Under the pieces are notes generated by a model. That model was not told the origin of the DNA, did not search any database, and was given only the letters and a program-made list of their open reading frames with translations. Made by a program: the position numbers and the translations under genes. Below, piece after piece: positions 17,487-25,230 of a DNA stretch of 64,000 nt. The stretch's first letter is position 1; each line of letters opens with the position of its first letter. Source of the DNA: Sphingomonas sp. CBMAI 2297 (lineage in GTDB: Bacteria > Pseudomonadota > Alphaproteobacteria > Sphingomonadales > Sphingomonadaceae); assembly GCF_029870595.1 (NCBI RefSeq), contig NZ_JAPDIR010000004.1, positions 274,427 through 338,426 of the forward strand, in the 5' to 3' direction.

Positions 17487-19619
17487 TCAGAGACCTTTCC
17501 GCTCGTGGATTGAAAGCTGTTCATAGGCGGCGTCGCGCGTCAGGCGCCCCGCTTCCATGCGGTAGACGGTGTCGCAGATCTCCAGGACCTGCGAGTCGTG
17601 CGAGGTGATCACCTTGGTGGAAGGATGCTCGGCGAGCGCCCGGATCATCCGGGTGGCGGTTTCCGCATCCAGGTTCGAAGTAACCTCGTCGAGCAGCAGC
17701 AAAGGGGGATCGCCATAGAGCGCGCGCGCCAGCATCAGACGGCGACGCTGCCCGCTGGAGAGCGTGCCGTTCTCTTCGCTCACCACCGTGTCGAGTCCGC
17801 GCGGCAATCCCTCGACTACGTCATCGAGACAGGCCACCCGCAGTGCCGAAAGCGCGCGGCCGCGGTCGGGGCTTTCCTCGAATCCGGTGACGTTCTCGAG
17901 GATCGAGCCGCGCACCAGCTTGTCCGCGCCGAGCACCAGTCCGACATTGGCGCGATAGGCCTTGAGACCCCAGGTCGTGAGACCGACGCCGTCCACTTCC
18001 ATTGCGCCTTCGCTCGGCGTGTAGAGTCCGGCCAGGATCTTCAGCAGCGTCGTCTTGCCCGAGCCTGACGGACCCATGATCGCGATCGCGTTGCCCTGCT
18101 TCGCACCGAGCTCGAAATCGATGTCGGACAGGATCGGCGCGTCGGCGAATCCGGCGCGATAGGTCACGCCGCGCAGTTTGACCGCGTCGCGGATATGGCG
18201 CTCGATCGGCTGGTCGCTCGGCTCGGGCTCCTCCTCAAGGAAATCGGACAGCCGCGTCATGTTCGCGCCGAGCAGCGATACCTCGGTCATCGTCGTGACC
18301 AGATTGTCGATCCGGTCGAAGAAGATCGTGCGATAGGTGAAGAAGGCATAGAGCATGCCGACGGTCATTTGCTGGAGCAGCACCGCGGCGACGCCGTAAT
18401 AGAGCGTCACCGCCATGCCCAGCGCCGTGACCAGCTCGACCAGCAGGACCGCATTGGCTTCGGTGATCTGGATGCGGAAACTGGCATTCACGTGCCGCAC
18501 CAGACTGTCGTACCAGCGGTTGGTGGTGACGATCGTCGCATTGCCGGTCTTGATCGCGGCGACCGCGCGCAGATTGTCGATGAGGCGCGAGCGCTCGTCG
18601 GACTTGGCCTTGAGCGCGACTGCGCCCTGGCGGCGCATATAGGGATAGAGCGTGAGCCGGATCGCGATGACTATCAGGAAGATCGCGCTCACCAGTGCGG
18701 CCAGTCCGGGGGCGTAGAGAAACATGATCGCGCCGCTCAGCAGGATCATGATCAGGTCCACCGCCGCGGCGGAGAAGGATTTGGTGACGACATTGCGCAC
18801 CGAATCGATCGAATCGAGCCGGGTGGCCACGTCGCCCGGATGGCGGCCCTCGAAATAGCGCAGCGGCAGCCGGAAGATATGGCCCACGGCGTTGCGCGTC
18901 AGCTGCGCGAAGAAGGCGCTGCCGGCATTGGCGATGACGCGCTTCTGGATCCAGGTCGCCACCGCGGTGCTGATCGAGACCAGCATAAGGCCGACCGCGA
19001 GCACCCATAGCAGGTCGAGGTCGTTGCGCGGCAGCACCGAATCGAGCGCGACCTGAACGATCATCGGCATCAGCATCGCGATGACGGCACCCGCGGTGGC
19101 AACGACGATCACCTGGATCAGCGAGGACTTCAAGCCGTGGGTGAGGTCGAAGATCCGCGACAGCGTGTATTTCTTGGCGCGCACGATCGTCTCGAACGCG
19201 CCGCCCGGCGAGACCTCGAGGACAGTGCCGCTGAAATGCTCGCCAAACTCGGCCATGTCATAGGTGCGCACGCCCATCGCGGGATTGTGGATGACGACGC
19301 GGCCGCGCCGGACCGACTTCAGCACGACGAAGTGATTGTTGTCCCAGTGCAGGATCGCCGGCGTGCGGACATGGGCGAGATCGGCGAAATCATCGACGCG
19401 GAAACCCCGCACATCGAAGCGCAGCTGGTCGGCGACACTGGCCAGGTCGGAAAGGCTGAGGCCGCGCCGCGTCGTGCGGTACTGGCTGCGCAGATAGGTC
19501 AAGTCGAGCCGGTGGCCGTGCCAGTGCGCGATCATCGCCATGCAGGCGATCCCGCACTCACCATTGGCCTCTTGCAGGATCATGGGCAGCGTCCGCCGCC
19601 CGGATTCGAACAGGTTCAT
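17487..19619 (-). CDS. peptidase-containing (C39) ABC transporter, double-glycine peptide exporter
   Basis: This 710-residue bacteriocin-type exporter cuts the leader of a double-glycine peptide and secretes it through an adaptor/outer-membrane channel. The C39 domain (residues 1-150) has Gln16 and Cys22 in LQEANGECGIACMAMI, His96 in HWDNNHFVVLK and, where family members usually have Asp, Asn112 in HNPAMG. Six transmembrane helices follow. The ATPase has GPSGSGKTT, LSSGQRRRL, LLLLDEVTSNLD and ITSHDS. The start at ATG 19619 overlaps the adaptor gene as ATGA; the longer frame to 19661 is not needed. It resembles CvaB. Confidence 0.95.
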   Translation of the reverse strand: MNLFESGRRTLPMILQEANGECGIACMAMIAHWHGHRLDLTYLRSQYRTTRRGLSLSDLASVADQLRFDVRGFRVDDFADLAHVRTPAILHWDNNHFVVLKSVRRGRVVIHNPAMGVRTYDMAEFGEHFSGTVLEVSPGGAFETIVRAKKYTLSRIFDLTHGLKSSLIQVIVVATAGAVIAMLMPMIVQVALDSVLPRNDLDLLWVLAVGLMLVSISTAVATWIQKRVIANAGSAFFAQLTRNAVGHIFRLPLRYFEGRHPGDVATRLDSIDSVRNVVTKSFSAAAVDLIMILLSGAIMFLYAPGLAALVSAIFLIVIAIRLTLYPYMRRQGAVALKAKSDERSRLIDNLRAVAAIKTGNATIVTTNRWYDSLVRHVNASFRIQITEANAVLLVELVTALGMAVTLYYGVAAVLLQQMTVGMLYAFFTYRTIFFDRIDNLVTTMTEVSLLGANMTRLSDFLEEEPEPSDQPIERHIRDAVKLRGVTYRAGFADAPILSDIDFELGAKQGNAIAIMGPSGSGKTTLLKILAGLYTPSEGAMEVDGVGLTTWGLKAYRANVGLVLGADKLVRGSILENVTGFEESPDRGRALSALRVACLDDVVEGLPRGLDTVVSEENGTLSSGQRRRLMLARALYGDPPLLLLDEVTSNLDAETATRMIRALAEHPSTKVITSHDSQVLEICDTVYRMEAGRLTRDAAYEQLSIHERKGL

Positions 19620-20857
19620 CCCATGCGTCCCTTGAGTGCGACGAGCGGCTCCAGGAACCATTGCAGCAGGTTGCGCCGCTCGACTTCGATGTCGGCGGTC
19701 AGCGTCATCCCGACCTTGAGCGCGCGGCGGCGGCCATAGGCCTCGACCGCGTCGTCGGCGGGCGCCACTTCGACGATGAAGTTGCGCTCGATCTGCTTGG
19801 CGTCGTCGGGCTTCTGTGCGCCGGTGTCGATCGAGGCCTGCTCGACCCGGACGACCTTGCCGTAGCGCACGCCGAAGCTCTGATAGGGAAAGGCGTCGTA
19901 CTTCAGCACGACGCGCTGGCCGACATCGATCATGCCGATCGCCTTGGACGGCACGGTGAGGACGGCGGTCAGCCGTGCCGCAGGCTGGCCGATGGCGAGG
20001 ATGCGCGCGCCGGCCTCGATGCGCTCGCCCGGCCGCACCGAAACTGCCGCGACAACGCCGTCGGCGGGGGCGACGATCTCGCGCGTCTGCAGCGAGGTCT
20101 GGCCGTGCAGCTGGTTCTCGGTCTGCAGCCGCTGGGTGCTGAGGTTGAGCATCGCCTGGCGGATCTCGGCGATGCGGTTCTCGAGCGCGGTCACGCGATC
20201 GGCGCGGGAGCGCCGTACCTCCTGCAGGGTCAGTTCGGTGTCCGAGGCTTCCTGGTTGAGCTGCATGACCACGCCGCGCACCTGGTCCACGGCCATGTCG
20301 GTGATGAAGCCCTTGCTGGCGAGTTGCTCATAGCCGCGCAGGCGCCGCTCGGCCATCTGCTGGCGCTCCTTGGTCGCGCTGCCGCGATTGCGCGCCGAGG
20401 CGAGCGATGCCTGGGCGCTCGCCTCGACCTCGGTGATCTGGTGGCGCGCCTCCTCGCTCGACCGCGCATATTCGGCGAGTTGACTGTCCATGTTCGCGAT
20501 GGACTCGCGCATGCGCTGGATGCTCTGCGCGATAGTGTCGCCGTCGCCGCTGATCACCGGCGGCAGGCTGAGCACCGCCAGCACCTGCCCCTTATGGACG
20601 CGCGTGCCCGAGGTGACTCGCAGTTGCGAGACGATCGCTCCCTGATCGGCGACGACCGCCGAGAAGCCCGAGACCGCGGCTATCTCGCCGGATACCGTCT
20701 CCTGCTTCGAATATTGCGTGGCCCAGCAGAAGATTCCCCCCACGATGAGCAGCGAGCCGAAGAATATGCTCAAGACATGGTCGAACACGGGCTGCGCGAG
20801 CAGCACTTTCGAATTCATGTCGGCCGCGCTACGCGGCTTGGTGAGGATGGCGGTCAT
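19616..20857 (-). CDS. HlyD/CvaA-family membrane fusion protein
   Basis: The 413-residue periplasmic adaptor partners the C39 ABC exporter. After a short cytoplasmic N-terminus there is one membrane helix (HVLSIFFGSLLIVGGIFCW), a biotinyl-lipoyl segment (VVADQGAIVSQLRVTSGTRVHKGQ), a long coiled-coil hairpin at about residues 100-225, the second lipoyl half (IVAPADGVVAAVSVRPGERI) and a beta-barrel domain. The start at ATG 20857 overlaps the acyltransferase stop as ATGA. No TolC homologue is in the window, so the outer-membrane channel must be elsewhere. Confidence 0.93.
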   Translation of the reverse strand: MTAILTKPRSAADMNSKVLLAQPVFDHVLSIFFGSLLIVGGIFCWATQYSKQETVSGEIAAVSGFSAVVADQGAIVSQLRVTSGTRVHKGQVLAVLSLPPVISGDGDTIAQSIQRMRESIANMDSQLAEYARSSEEARHQITEVEASAQASLASARNRGSATKERQQMAERRLRGYEQLASKGFITDMAVDQVRGVVMQLNQEASDTELTLQEVRRSRADRVTALENRIAEIRQAMLNLSTQRLQTENQLHGQTSLQTREIVAPADGVVAAVSVRPGERIEAGARILAIGQPAARLTAVLTVPSKAIGMIDVGQRVVLKYDAFPYQSFGVRYGKVVRVEQASIDTGAQKPDDAKQIERNFIVEVAPADDAVEAYGRRRALKVGMTLTADIEVERRNLLQWFLEPLVALKGRMG

Positions 20858-21798
20858 GCCGCGCACCGCTGCCGCGCAGTGACGAACTCGTCGAAGCGCT
20901 GCCACATATGCCATTGCTCGGGGCAGCCGCGCACGGAGTTGGTGATGAAGGACGCGACCTTTCCGGTCGCACGGTCACGTTCGCCTTGTCGCGAAGGCAC
21001 TTCGAGCAGGTCCGCCACGGTGACTTGGTCGCCCGTGCCCCGGGCCTCGGCCCGGAACAGCAGAAGCGGAACCTGACAAAGTGCCGCGATATCGACCGCA
21101 CCCGCCGCGATCCGCGCCGGGGTCCAGAGCAAGTCGGCATCTACCGCACGGCCATAGCTTTCGGGCAGGTCAACCAGCGCGATCAGGATCGCCCCCATGC
21201 GCACTCGCTTGAGCAGCGCATGAAACTCCGCCGGCTCCGTCGGCGCCATCAGTGCCACGCGTACGCCCAGTTGATCGAGGCGGTTCATCGCCCGGCTCTC
21301 GTCATCATCCGCGGTTTGCGTCTTGACGATGATGACGTCGCGGTCGCGGAAATAGCGATGCAGCAGCCAGGCAAGCGCCAGCGAATAGGGCCCCATGTGC
21401 AGCGTCGCCAGAACCGCGCCGCGCTGGCGCGAAATCCAGCGCAGCGCATCATCATCTTCAGTCCGGACGTTTGCGGCATCGGCGAGCAGCCCAGGCAGCG
21501 AGCGATCGGCGAGCGCGAGCCATTCCATCTGGAAAAGCAGATCATGATAGCCGTTCTCGCCGGCCAGCTTCCACGCCTGCGCACGAGGCAACTGCAAGAC
21601 CCTGGCCATCATCCACGCGCTCCTGCCGCAGGGCCGCAACAACCCGGATGCCCGCGAGAGGCTAAAGGCCGAGCGGAGCAGCTTCCGGCGTACCTGCATC
21701 GGGAGACGCGCCAATAGGCGGACACCACGTTCGGCCAGGGAGTAGGCGCCACGGCGATCAGCTTCGCTCTGCGACGGCAACGGAACGGGATCTGCCAT
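20854..21798 (-). CDS. LpxL/HtrB-like acyltransferase with altered active site
   Basis: The protein has 314 residues and resembles lipid A late acyltransferases, which move acyl chains from acyl-ACP. It retains the LATLHMGPYSLALAW block and a C-terminal PEQWHMWQRFDEF matching the LpxL PEQW motif. The usual H-x4-D/E dyad reads H-MGPY-S, so the acidic partner is replaced by Ser. The N-terminal membrane helix of LpxL is weak or absent. Lying first after the precursor peptide, with an acyl carrier protein and ketosynthase downstream, it is a candidate to acylate the peptide. The ribosome binding site is weak, and a hairpin precedes the gene. Confidence 0.8.
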   Translation of the reverse strand: MADPVPLPSQSEADRRGAYSLAERGVRLLARLPMQVRRKLLRSAFSLSRASGLLRPCGRSAWMMARVLQLPRAQAWKLAGENGYHDLLFQMEWLALADRSLPGLLADAANVRTEDDDALRWISRQRGAVLATLHMGPYSLALAWLLHRYFRDRDVIIVKTQTADDDESRAMNRLDQLGVRVALMAPTEPAEFHALLKRVRMGAILIALVDLPESYGRAVDADLLWTPARIAAGAVDIAALCQVPLLLFRAEARGTGDQVTVADLLEVPSRQGERDRATGKVASFITNSVRGCPEQWHMWQRFDEFVTARQRCAA

Positions 21799-21817
21799 GA
21801 CACCACACTTGCAAAAT

Positions 21818-21845
21818 GCGACGCCCCGGCGAACCGGGGCGTCGC
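21818..21845 (-). terminator. strong hairpin between precursor peptide and downstream operon
   Basis: A perfect 12-bp stem (GCGACGCCCCGG/CCGGGGCGTCGC) carries a TTCG tetraloop on the minus strand and is followed by ATTTTGC. It lies within the 54 bp between the precursor stop and the acyltransferase start. It probably acts as a partial terminator or RNA-stabilising stem, giving more precursor than export transcript, as in many bacteriocin operons. Confidence 0.75.
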
Positions 21846-21852
21846 GATCACA

Positions 21853-22098
21853 TCAGCACTTCTTCGAGGCCTTGACGCCCACCGAGAAGCCGCCGTTCTG
21901 AGTCCAGCCGCCGGTAACCTCGACGCCCCAGCCATTGTCGGCTGCGGCACCGGCCTGAGCCGAATACTGCGCCTCGCTCACGACGAGCGAGTAGCTGCCA
22001 TCGCCATTATCCGTGGCGACGCTGGCATAGCTTCCGGCATCGAACTCGCCATAGCCGCCGACGATCATTTCCAGCTCGACGAGAGAAAGATTACGCAT
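21853..22098 (-). CDS. double-glycine-leader peptide (putative exported bacteriocin-like precursor)
   Basis: This is an 81-residue precursor. The leader MRNLSLVELEMIVGG fits the class II leader pattern recognised by C39 peptidases (L-S at -12/-11, E-L/M-I pattern, Gly-Gly at -2/-1). Cleavage would release a 66-residue core starting YGEFDAGSYASV, rich in Gly, Ser, Ala, Asn and aromatic residues, with no Arg, its only Lys residues near the end, and ending ASKKC with a single terminal Cys. AGGGG lies 7 bp before the chosen ATG; an adjacent ATG at 22101 is equally possible. It is the first structural gene of the export operon. No known bacteriocin family was recognised. Confidence 0.88.
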   Translation of the reverse strand: MRNLSLVELEMIVGGYGEFDAGSYASVATDNGDGSYSLVVSEAQYSAQAGAAADNGWGVEVTGGWTQNGGFSVGVKASKKC

Positions 22099-22113
22099 CA
22101 TATTTCCCCTTAG

Positions 22114-22147
22114 ATTAGTCGAAAGCACCTGTTGCAATTCGACTAAT
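22114..22147. promoter_or_regulatory. 10-bp inverted repeat upstream of the precursor gene
   Basis: ATTAGTCGAA at 22114-22123 is the exact reverse complement of TTCGACTAAT at 22138-22147, with a 14-base spacer. The site lies between the regulator stop (22161) and the precursor start (22098). It may be an operator for the winged-helix regulator next door or a 5'-UTR stem. Confidence 0.6.
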
Positions 22148-22160
22148 GCTACATCCCATC

Positions 22161-22829
22161 TCAAGATACTTTGAGGAATACAGAATTTGCGTCGTTATTG
22201 ACTGCATCCAATACTGGAGCTTTCTGATCAAAACTTGTCATACGCAATGGGGATACTTCATCCCCCTGCGCCCCCTCTGCGGAATCTTCGCGCATCTCGG
22301 TCAGCCTCATGTTGACCCGGAAACGCACCGCGCCGCCCGAGTGCTCAGCCTCAAGATGGGCGATCAGCTTTGCCCTGACCGATTCAGCAAGGCGCAGAAG
22401 GCGTCGGCGGCCATCGCTGGGGTCGGGTTGACTCACCACCAATCCGCGCTTCTCGATGCAGTTTAGGAGGCGGATAGCCGTGCTTTGCGGCCCACCCAGG
22501 CTGATGCACGCATTGCTGACGGGAACGGCCTCGCCGTCCATCTCGGCCAGCAGAAGCTCGAGCATAAGGCTCCAAAGCGCATTTCCGAAAAGATCGGGCG
22601 CCCCGAAGTTCGGCCGCGATTGCGACCGCGACAATGCAAGTTTCACATCGGATGCACTCAGGCTATCCGATAAGTTTGCACTAAAAATTGTAGCAGATGC
22701 ATTTATTTGTTCTACAGATTGCTGCGCAAGGTCATCTAGTTTTAATTGTATCTCGCGCAAGCCCTTAGCGAAACGCTCAGCAGAACGAACAGCGCGAGTT
22801 ATATCACGCGCCACATCAATATTTGACAC
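22161..22829 (-). CDS. winged-helix (MarR-like) transcriptional regulator
   Basis: The protein has about 222 residues. The middle (about residues 90-180) is a winged helix: LWSLMLELLLAEMDGEAVPV, NACISLGGPQSTAIRLLNCIEKRGLVV, then the wing SQPDPSDGRRRLLRL. The N-terminal 80 residues are helical and may dimerise. GTG 22829 is preferred because GGGGGAT is 7 bp upstream; an ATG at 22844 and one at 22853 are closer to the predicted transcript start. The 5' half is markedly richer in A+T than neighbouring genes, hinting at transfer. It precedes the precursor peptide on the same strand and probably controls the locus. Confidence 0.75.
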   Translation of the reverse strand: MSNIDVARDITRAVRSAERFAKGLREIQLKLDDLAQQSVEQINASATIFSANLSDSLSASDVKLALSRSQSRPNFGAPDLFGNALWSLMLELLLAEMDGEAVPVSNACISLGGPQSTAIRLLNCIEKRGLVVSQPDPSDGRRRLLRLAESVRAKLIAHLEAEHSGGAVRFRVNMRLTEMREDSAEGAQGDEVSPLRMTSFDQKAPVLDAVNNDANSVFLKVS

Positions 22830-22857
22830 CGAATTATCCCCCATCGGTCGCATCCAT

Positions 22858-22886
22858 CATTAAAGGTTTGGATTTTTTTATGTCAA
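22858..22886 (-). promoter_or_regulatory. sigma-70-type promoter of the regulator gene
   Basis: On the minus strand a perfect -35 TTGACA (22886-22881) is separated by 17 bp from TTAATG (22863-22858). The surrounding 22,860-22,960 region is distinctly AT-rich. Transcription would start near 22850. The remaining bases up to 23170 contain no gene that I can support. Confidence 0.6.
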
Positions 22887-23170
22887 GCGCGATATAGATC
22901 AAATATCAGACCATAATCTACTTGACTCTTGTTCTAATTTATCTTAGGCGATCGATCCGCTCCCGTAATATAACCATTATGGTCTTATCGAAGGGTTTGC
23001 GTCGTTGCGCCAACGCGTCTGAATTGTCGCGCGCTCGTCCTGAATGCGTGTTCTTGCGCGCGTGGGCCTCGGTCGCTCTGGGAAGCATGGACCTCGACGC
23101 GCTGTTCGCGTGGGCGACATGCACGGCCTAGCCGGCGTCATAGTCGCGGGAAGACGGCTTTCGTCAGGCC

Positions 23171-23761
23171 CTACCCCGCGTGCCCGGCCTTGCATTTTCC
23201 CGTTTCCGAAAGGCCGCGAAAGGTGATCGACCACCGTGTCGCGGTACCGGGCACGATGCTGTGCTCCCATCCGTGCCGGACGTCTCCGTCGAGATGATAG
23301 ATCGAGCGCGGCGGGAGGAAGATGGAGGCGCGATCATAGCGCTCCCCGTTGCGCCGCCGGAAACGCATGGTCGCCGGTGATCCGAGCGAGATGCCGATAA
23401 CCGCATCGAGTTCGGGCCGATCCCTGTGCCAGCCGATGCCGGCGCCAGGCTCGTACTTGAGGATCGAGACCTGCACCACGTCATCGGCCGCGACACCGGC
23501 GAACGCCGCCGCCCGCGACTTCAGCGGCGACAGAAAAGCCGGGATCGGATCGGCCGGCCCGAACTCGGACTTGTCGAAATCATAATGCCAGCCGAACGAG
23601 CGGGTGCGACGCTTGCTCGTCCATCCCTGAAACGGGAAATGGGGAAGCTCGATCGCATCGATCTCGCGGATCAGCGCGCGCTCCTCCTCGGGAGAAATGA
23701 TCGCATCCCGAAAGCCCAGGCCGGGAACGACAGCCGGCATATCGAACAATTCGGTCTGCAC
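23171..23761 (-). CDS. AlkB-type alpha-ketoglutarate-dependent dioxygenase
   Basis: The 196-residue protein is of the AlkB family, whose members reverse N-alkyl lesions in nucleic acid by oxidative demethylation. The core has YEPGAGIGWHRDRPELD (iron-binding H-x-D), the distal His near YHLDGDVRHGWEHSI, and the 2-oxoglutarate arginine in TRWSITFR. The start is GTG 23761 with GAGG about 7 bp upstream; an ATG at 23740 is the alternative. It is distinct from the longer E. coli-type AlkB at 27061. It diverges from the conserved unknown at 24019, with an Ada-box-like element between them. Confidence 0.88.
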   Translation of the reverse strand: MQTELFDMPAVVPGLGFRDAIISPEEERALIREIDAIELPHFPFQGWTSKRRTRSFGWHYDFDKSEFGPADPIPAFLSPLKSRAAAFAGVAADDVVQVSILKYEPGAGIGWHRDRPELDAVIGISLGSPATMRFRRRNGERYDRASIFLPPRSIYHLDGDVRHGWEHSIVPGTATRWSITFRGLSETGKCKAGHAG

Positions 23762-23925
23762 TCCGGCACCTCGACATCTCGGCCACGCCACGGATATGGC
23801 TGGCTCGTGTGGCGTCGCCTGCGGCGATCCACCGACATTCGACCGATATAGGGCGTATCCCCGCGCATGGCTGGCGGTTTTCGGACATGGTCGCGAGCGA
23901 ACCGACGCGACGTTCCGCATTCCTG

Positions 23926-23947
23926 GATCTGAAAGCAGGAATCGGAG
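23926..23947 (+). promoter_or_regulatory. Ada-box-like element A
   Basis: The element starts GATCTGAAAGCAG and ends CGGAG, one of six aligned copies (see the repeats at 25125, 25231, 28282, 30004 and 31104). It is 71 bp before the ATG at 24019. Overlapping inverted repeats ATTCCT (23919-23924) and AGGAAT (23937-23942) make it partly palindromic, so it could also serve the divergent AlkB gene. Confidence 0.65.
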
Positions 23948-24018
23948 AGCGGAATGGGCGTAGAAAGGACAGGGTCGCCGCCTTCTCGGGAGCGGGCTCG
24001 TCCACCAGGGAGAATGCG

Positions 24019-24678
24019 ATGCCATTGCAGAACCGGGTCGATCCCTTCGGCGCCATCCATGCCGCACCGGAGCGCGGCCTGTTCACCGGCAATCGCGGCA
24101 TCATCCATGATCCCGAGACCAAGACGCTTCTCAAGAAGCGCTGGACCCTGCCGGCCTGGATCATCTGCACCTGCGAATATCGCGACTGGCGACGGGAGCC
24201 GATGGGCAGGAACCGGCCGGGCGGGAAAACCGGCTGGACGGAGTTGTTCTTTCTCGACGAGGTGACGGCACTGGCCGCAGGCCATCGCCCCTGCTTCTTC
24301 TGTCGACGCGATCGCGCGACCGATTTCGCGTCGAGGTTCGGCCAGGCATTCGACATCGAAAAGCCGCGCGCGCCGATGATCGACAGGCGGCTGCACGCGG
24401 AACGGACGGCCTCTGGCGGCCGGCTCCCTTTCGTGACGCTCGACGCGCTTGGCGATCTGCCCGACGGAACGATGATCGCCGCGACCCAGGCGGTCTATGC
24501 GCTCCGTGCGGGCAATGCGCACAAATGGTCGTTCGCCGGCTATTCCGGCCCGATCCCGCTTGATTGCCTTTCCGGACAGCAACTGCGCCTGGTGACCCCG
24601 CCCACTACGGTCGCGGTGTTGCGGGAGGGCTTCGTGCCGGTCTGGCATCCCACCGTCGGCGCGCCCGTCCGGCGATAG
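24019..24678 (+). CDS. conserved protein of unknown function in the alkylation-repair island
   Basis: The 219-residue protein starts at ATG 24019. It begins MPLQNRVDPFGAIHAAPERG and contains GNRGIIHDPET, a TELFFLDEVTALAAGHRP stretch and a CFFCRR motif (CxxC), followed by HKWSFAGYSGP near the C-terminus. I recall similar proteins in rhizobia and sphingomonads without an assigned role. The CxxC plus nearby His could bind zinc. The Ada-box-like element 71 bp upstream suggests it is induced with the repair genes. The open frame upstream to 23809 has no start support. Confidence 0.7.
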   Translation: MPLQNRVDPFGAIHAAPERGLFTGNRGIIHDPETKTLLKKRWTLPAWIICTCEYRDWRREPMGRNRPGGKTGWTELFFLDEVTALAAGHRPCFFCRRDRATDFASRFGQAFDIEKPRAPMIDRRLHAERTASGGRLPFVTLDALGDLPDGTMIAATQAVYALRAGNAHKWSFAGYSGPIPLDCLSGQQLRLVTPPTTVAVLREGFVPVWHPTVGAPVRR

Positions 24679-24844
24679 CCTCGCGCGATATCCCTGGCGG
24701 CGGTCGCGCGGCAATCCCTTTGATCCGACATGTTCCGGGCTGCGAGATACAAGGCCTGGGCCTCGCCCTGGTGCGAAGCCCGGACCCCTCCCTGTTCGCG
24801 AGCATTTGTCCGCGCAGCCGATAACGATCGCGGGAACAGGAAAT

Positions 24845-25067
24845 CCGCGCGCGCCGAGCGCCTCGAAGTCCGACGCCTTCATATCGGGGCCGACGAGGAT
24901 GACGTGGACCGGCTTGGGAGCGACAGGCCATGGCTGGCCTATGCGATCGCCTTGAAGCCCAGTTTCTCGAGTGCTTTCGCTTCACCCGGCGTCGCGGCAT
25001 CGGGAAGAACGAAGAAACCGCCATGCAGCTTGCGCAAGGCTTGGCGCTTGGCGGTGGCGTTGGTCAT
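24845..25067 (-). pseudogene. internally deleted isocitrate lyase/PEP mutase-family gene
   Basis: From ATG 25067 the minus strand encodes a 42-residue start typical of the family (KRQALRKLHGGFFVLPDAAT, then GEAKALEKLGFKAIA) and stops at 24939. Directly beyond, in another frame, VAPKPVHVILVGPDMKASDF then EALGARG matches the usual C-terminal part (PKPVNVL...ELAALGVRR). About 150 family residues are missing between the two pieces, so the gene has suffered an internal deletion. A good ribosome binding site (GGGAGTGAGAG) and an Ada-box-like element 57 bp upstream remain. Confidence 0.7.
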
Positions 25068-25124
25068 CTCTCACTCCCGTCCCTGAAGACGACAGGAGAT
25101 CGTCACGGGCCGGATCGGCCAACA

Positions 25125-25146
25125 CTCCGTTTCTTGTCCTCACAGG
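25125..25146 (-). promoter_or_regulatory. Ada-box-like element F
   Basis: Read on the minus strand, this copy contains GAGGACAAGAAACGGAGTG, sharing the ACAAG...CGGAG core with the other copies but lacking the first GAT. It stands 57 bp before the ATG of the deleted isocitrate-lyase-family gene at 25067, the same spacing as the best plus-strand copies. Confidence 0.6.
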
Positions 25147-25230
25147 GCACATCACCGAAACGCCACTATATGACATTGGTCCCGGTGCCCTGGCGGCTCG
25201 TCTTCGCGGCAGCGCATTCCGCGGGGAGTC

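Noticed and set aside
21853..22164. Longer start for the GG-leader peptide (22164)
   Set aside because: It would run the leader through the inverted repeat and past a good ribosome binding site at AGGGG; the leader pattern begins at the ATG at 22098/22101.
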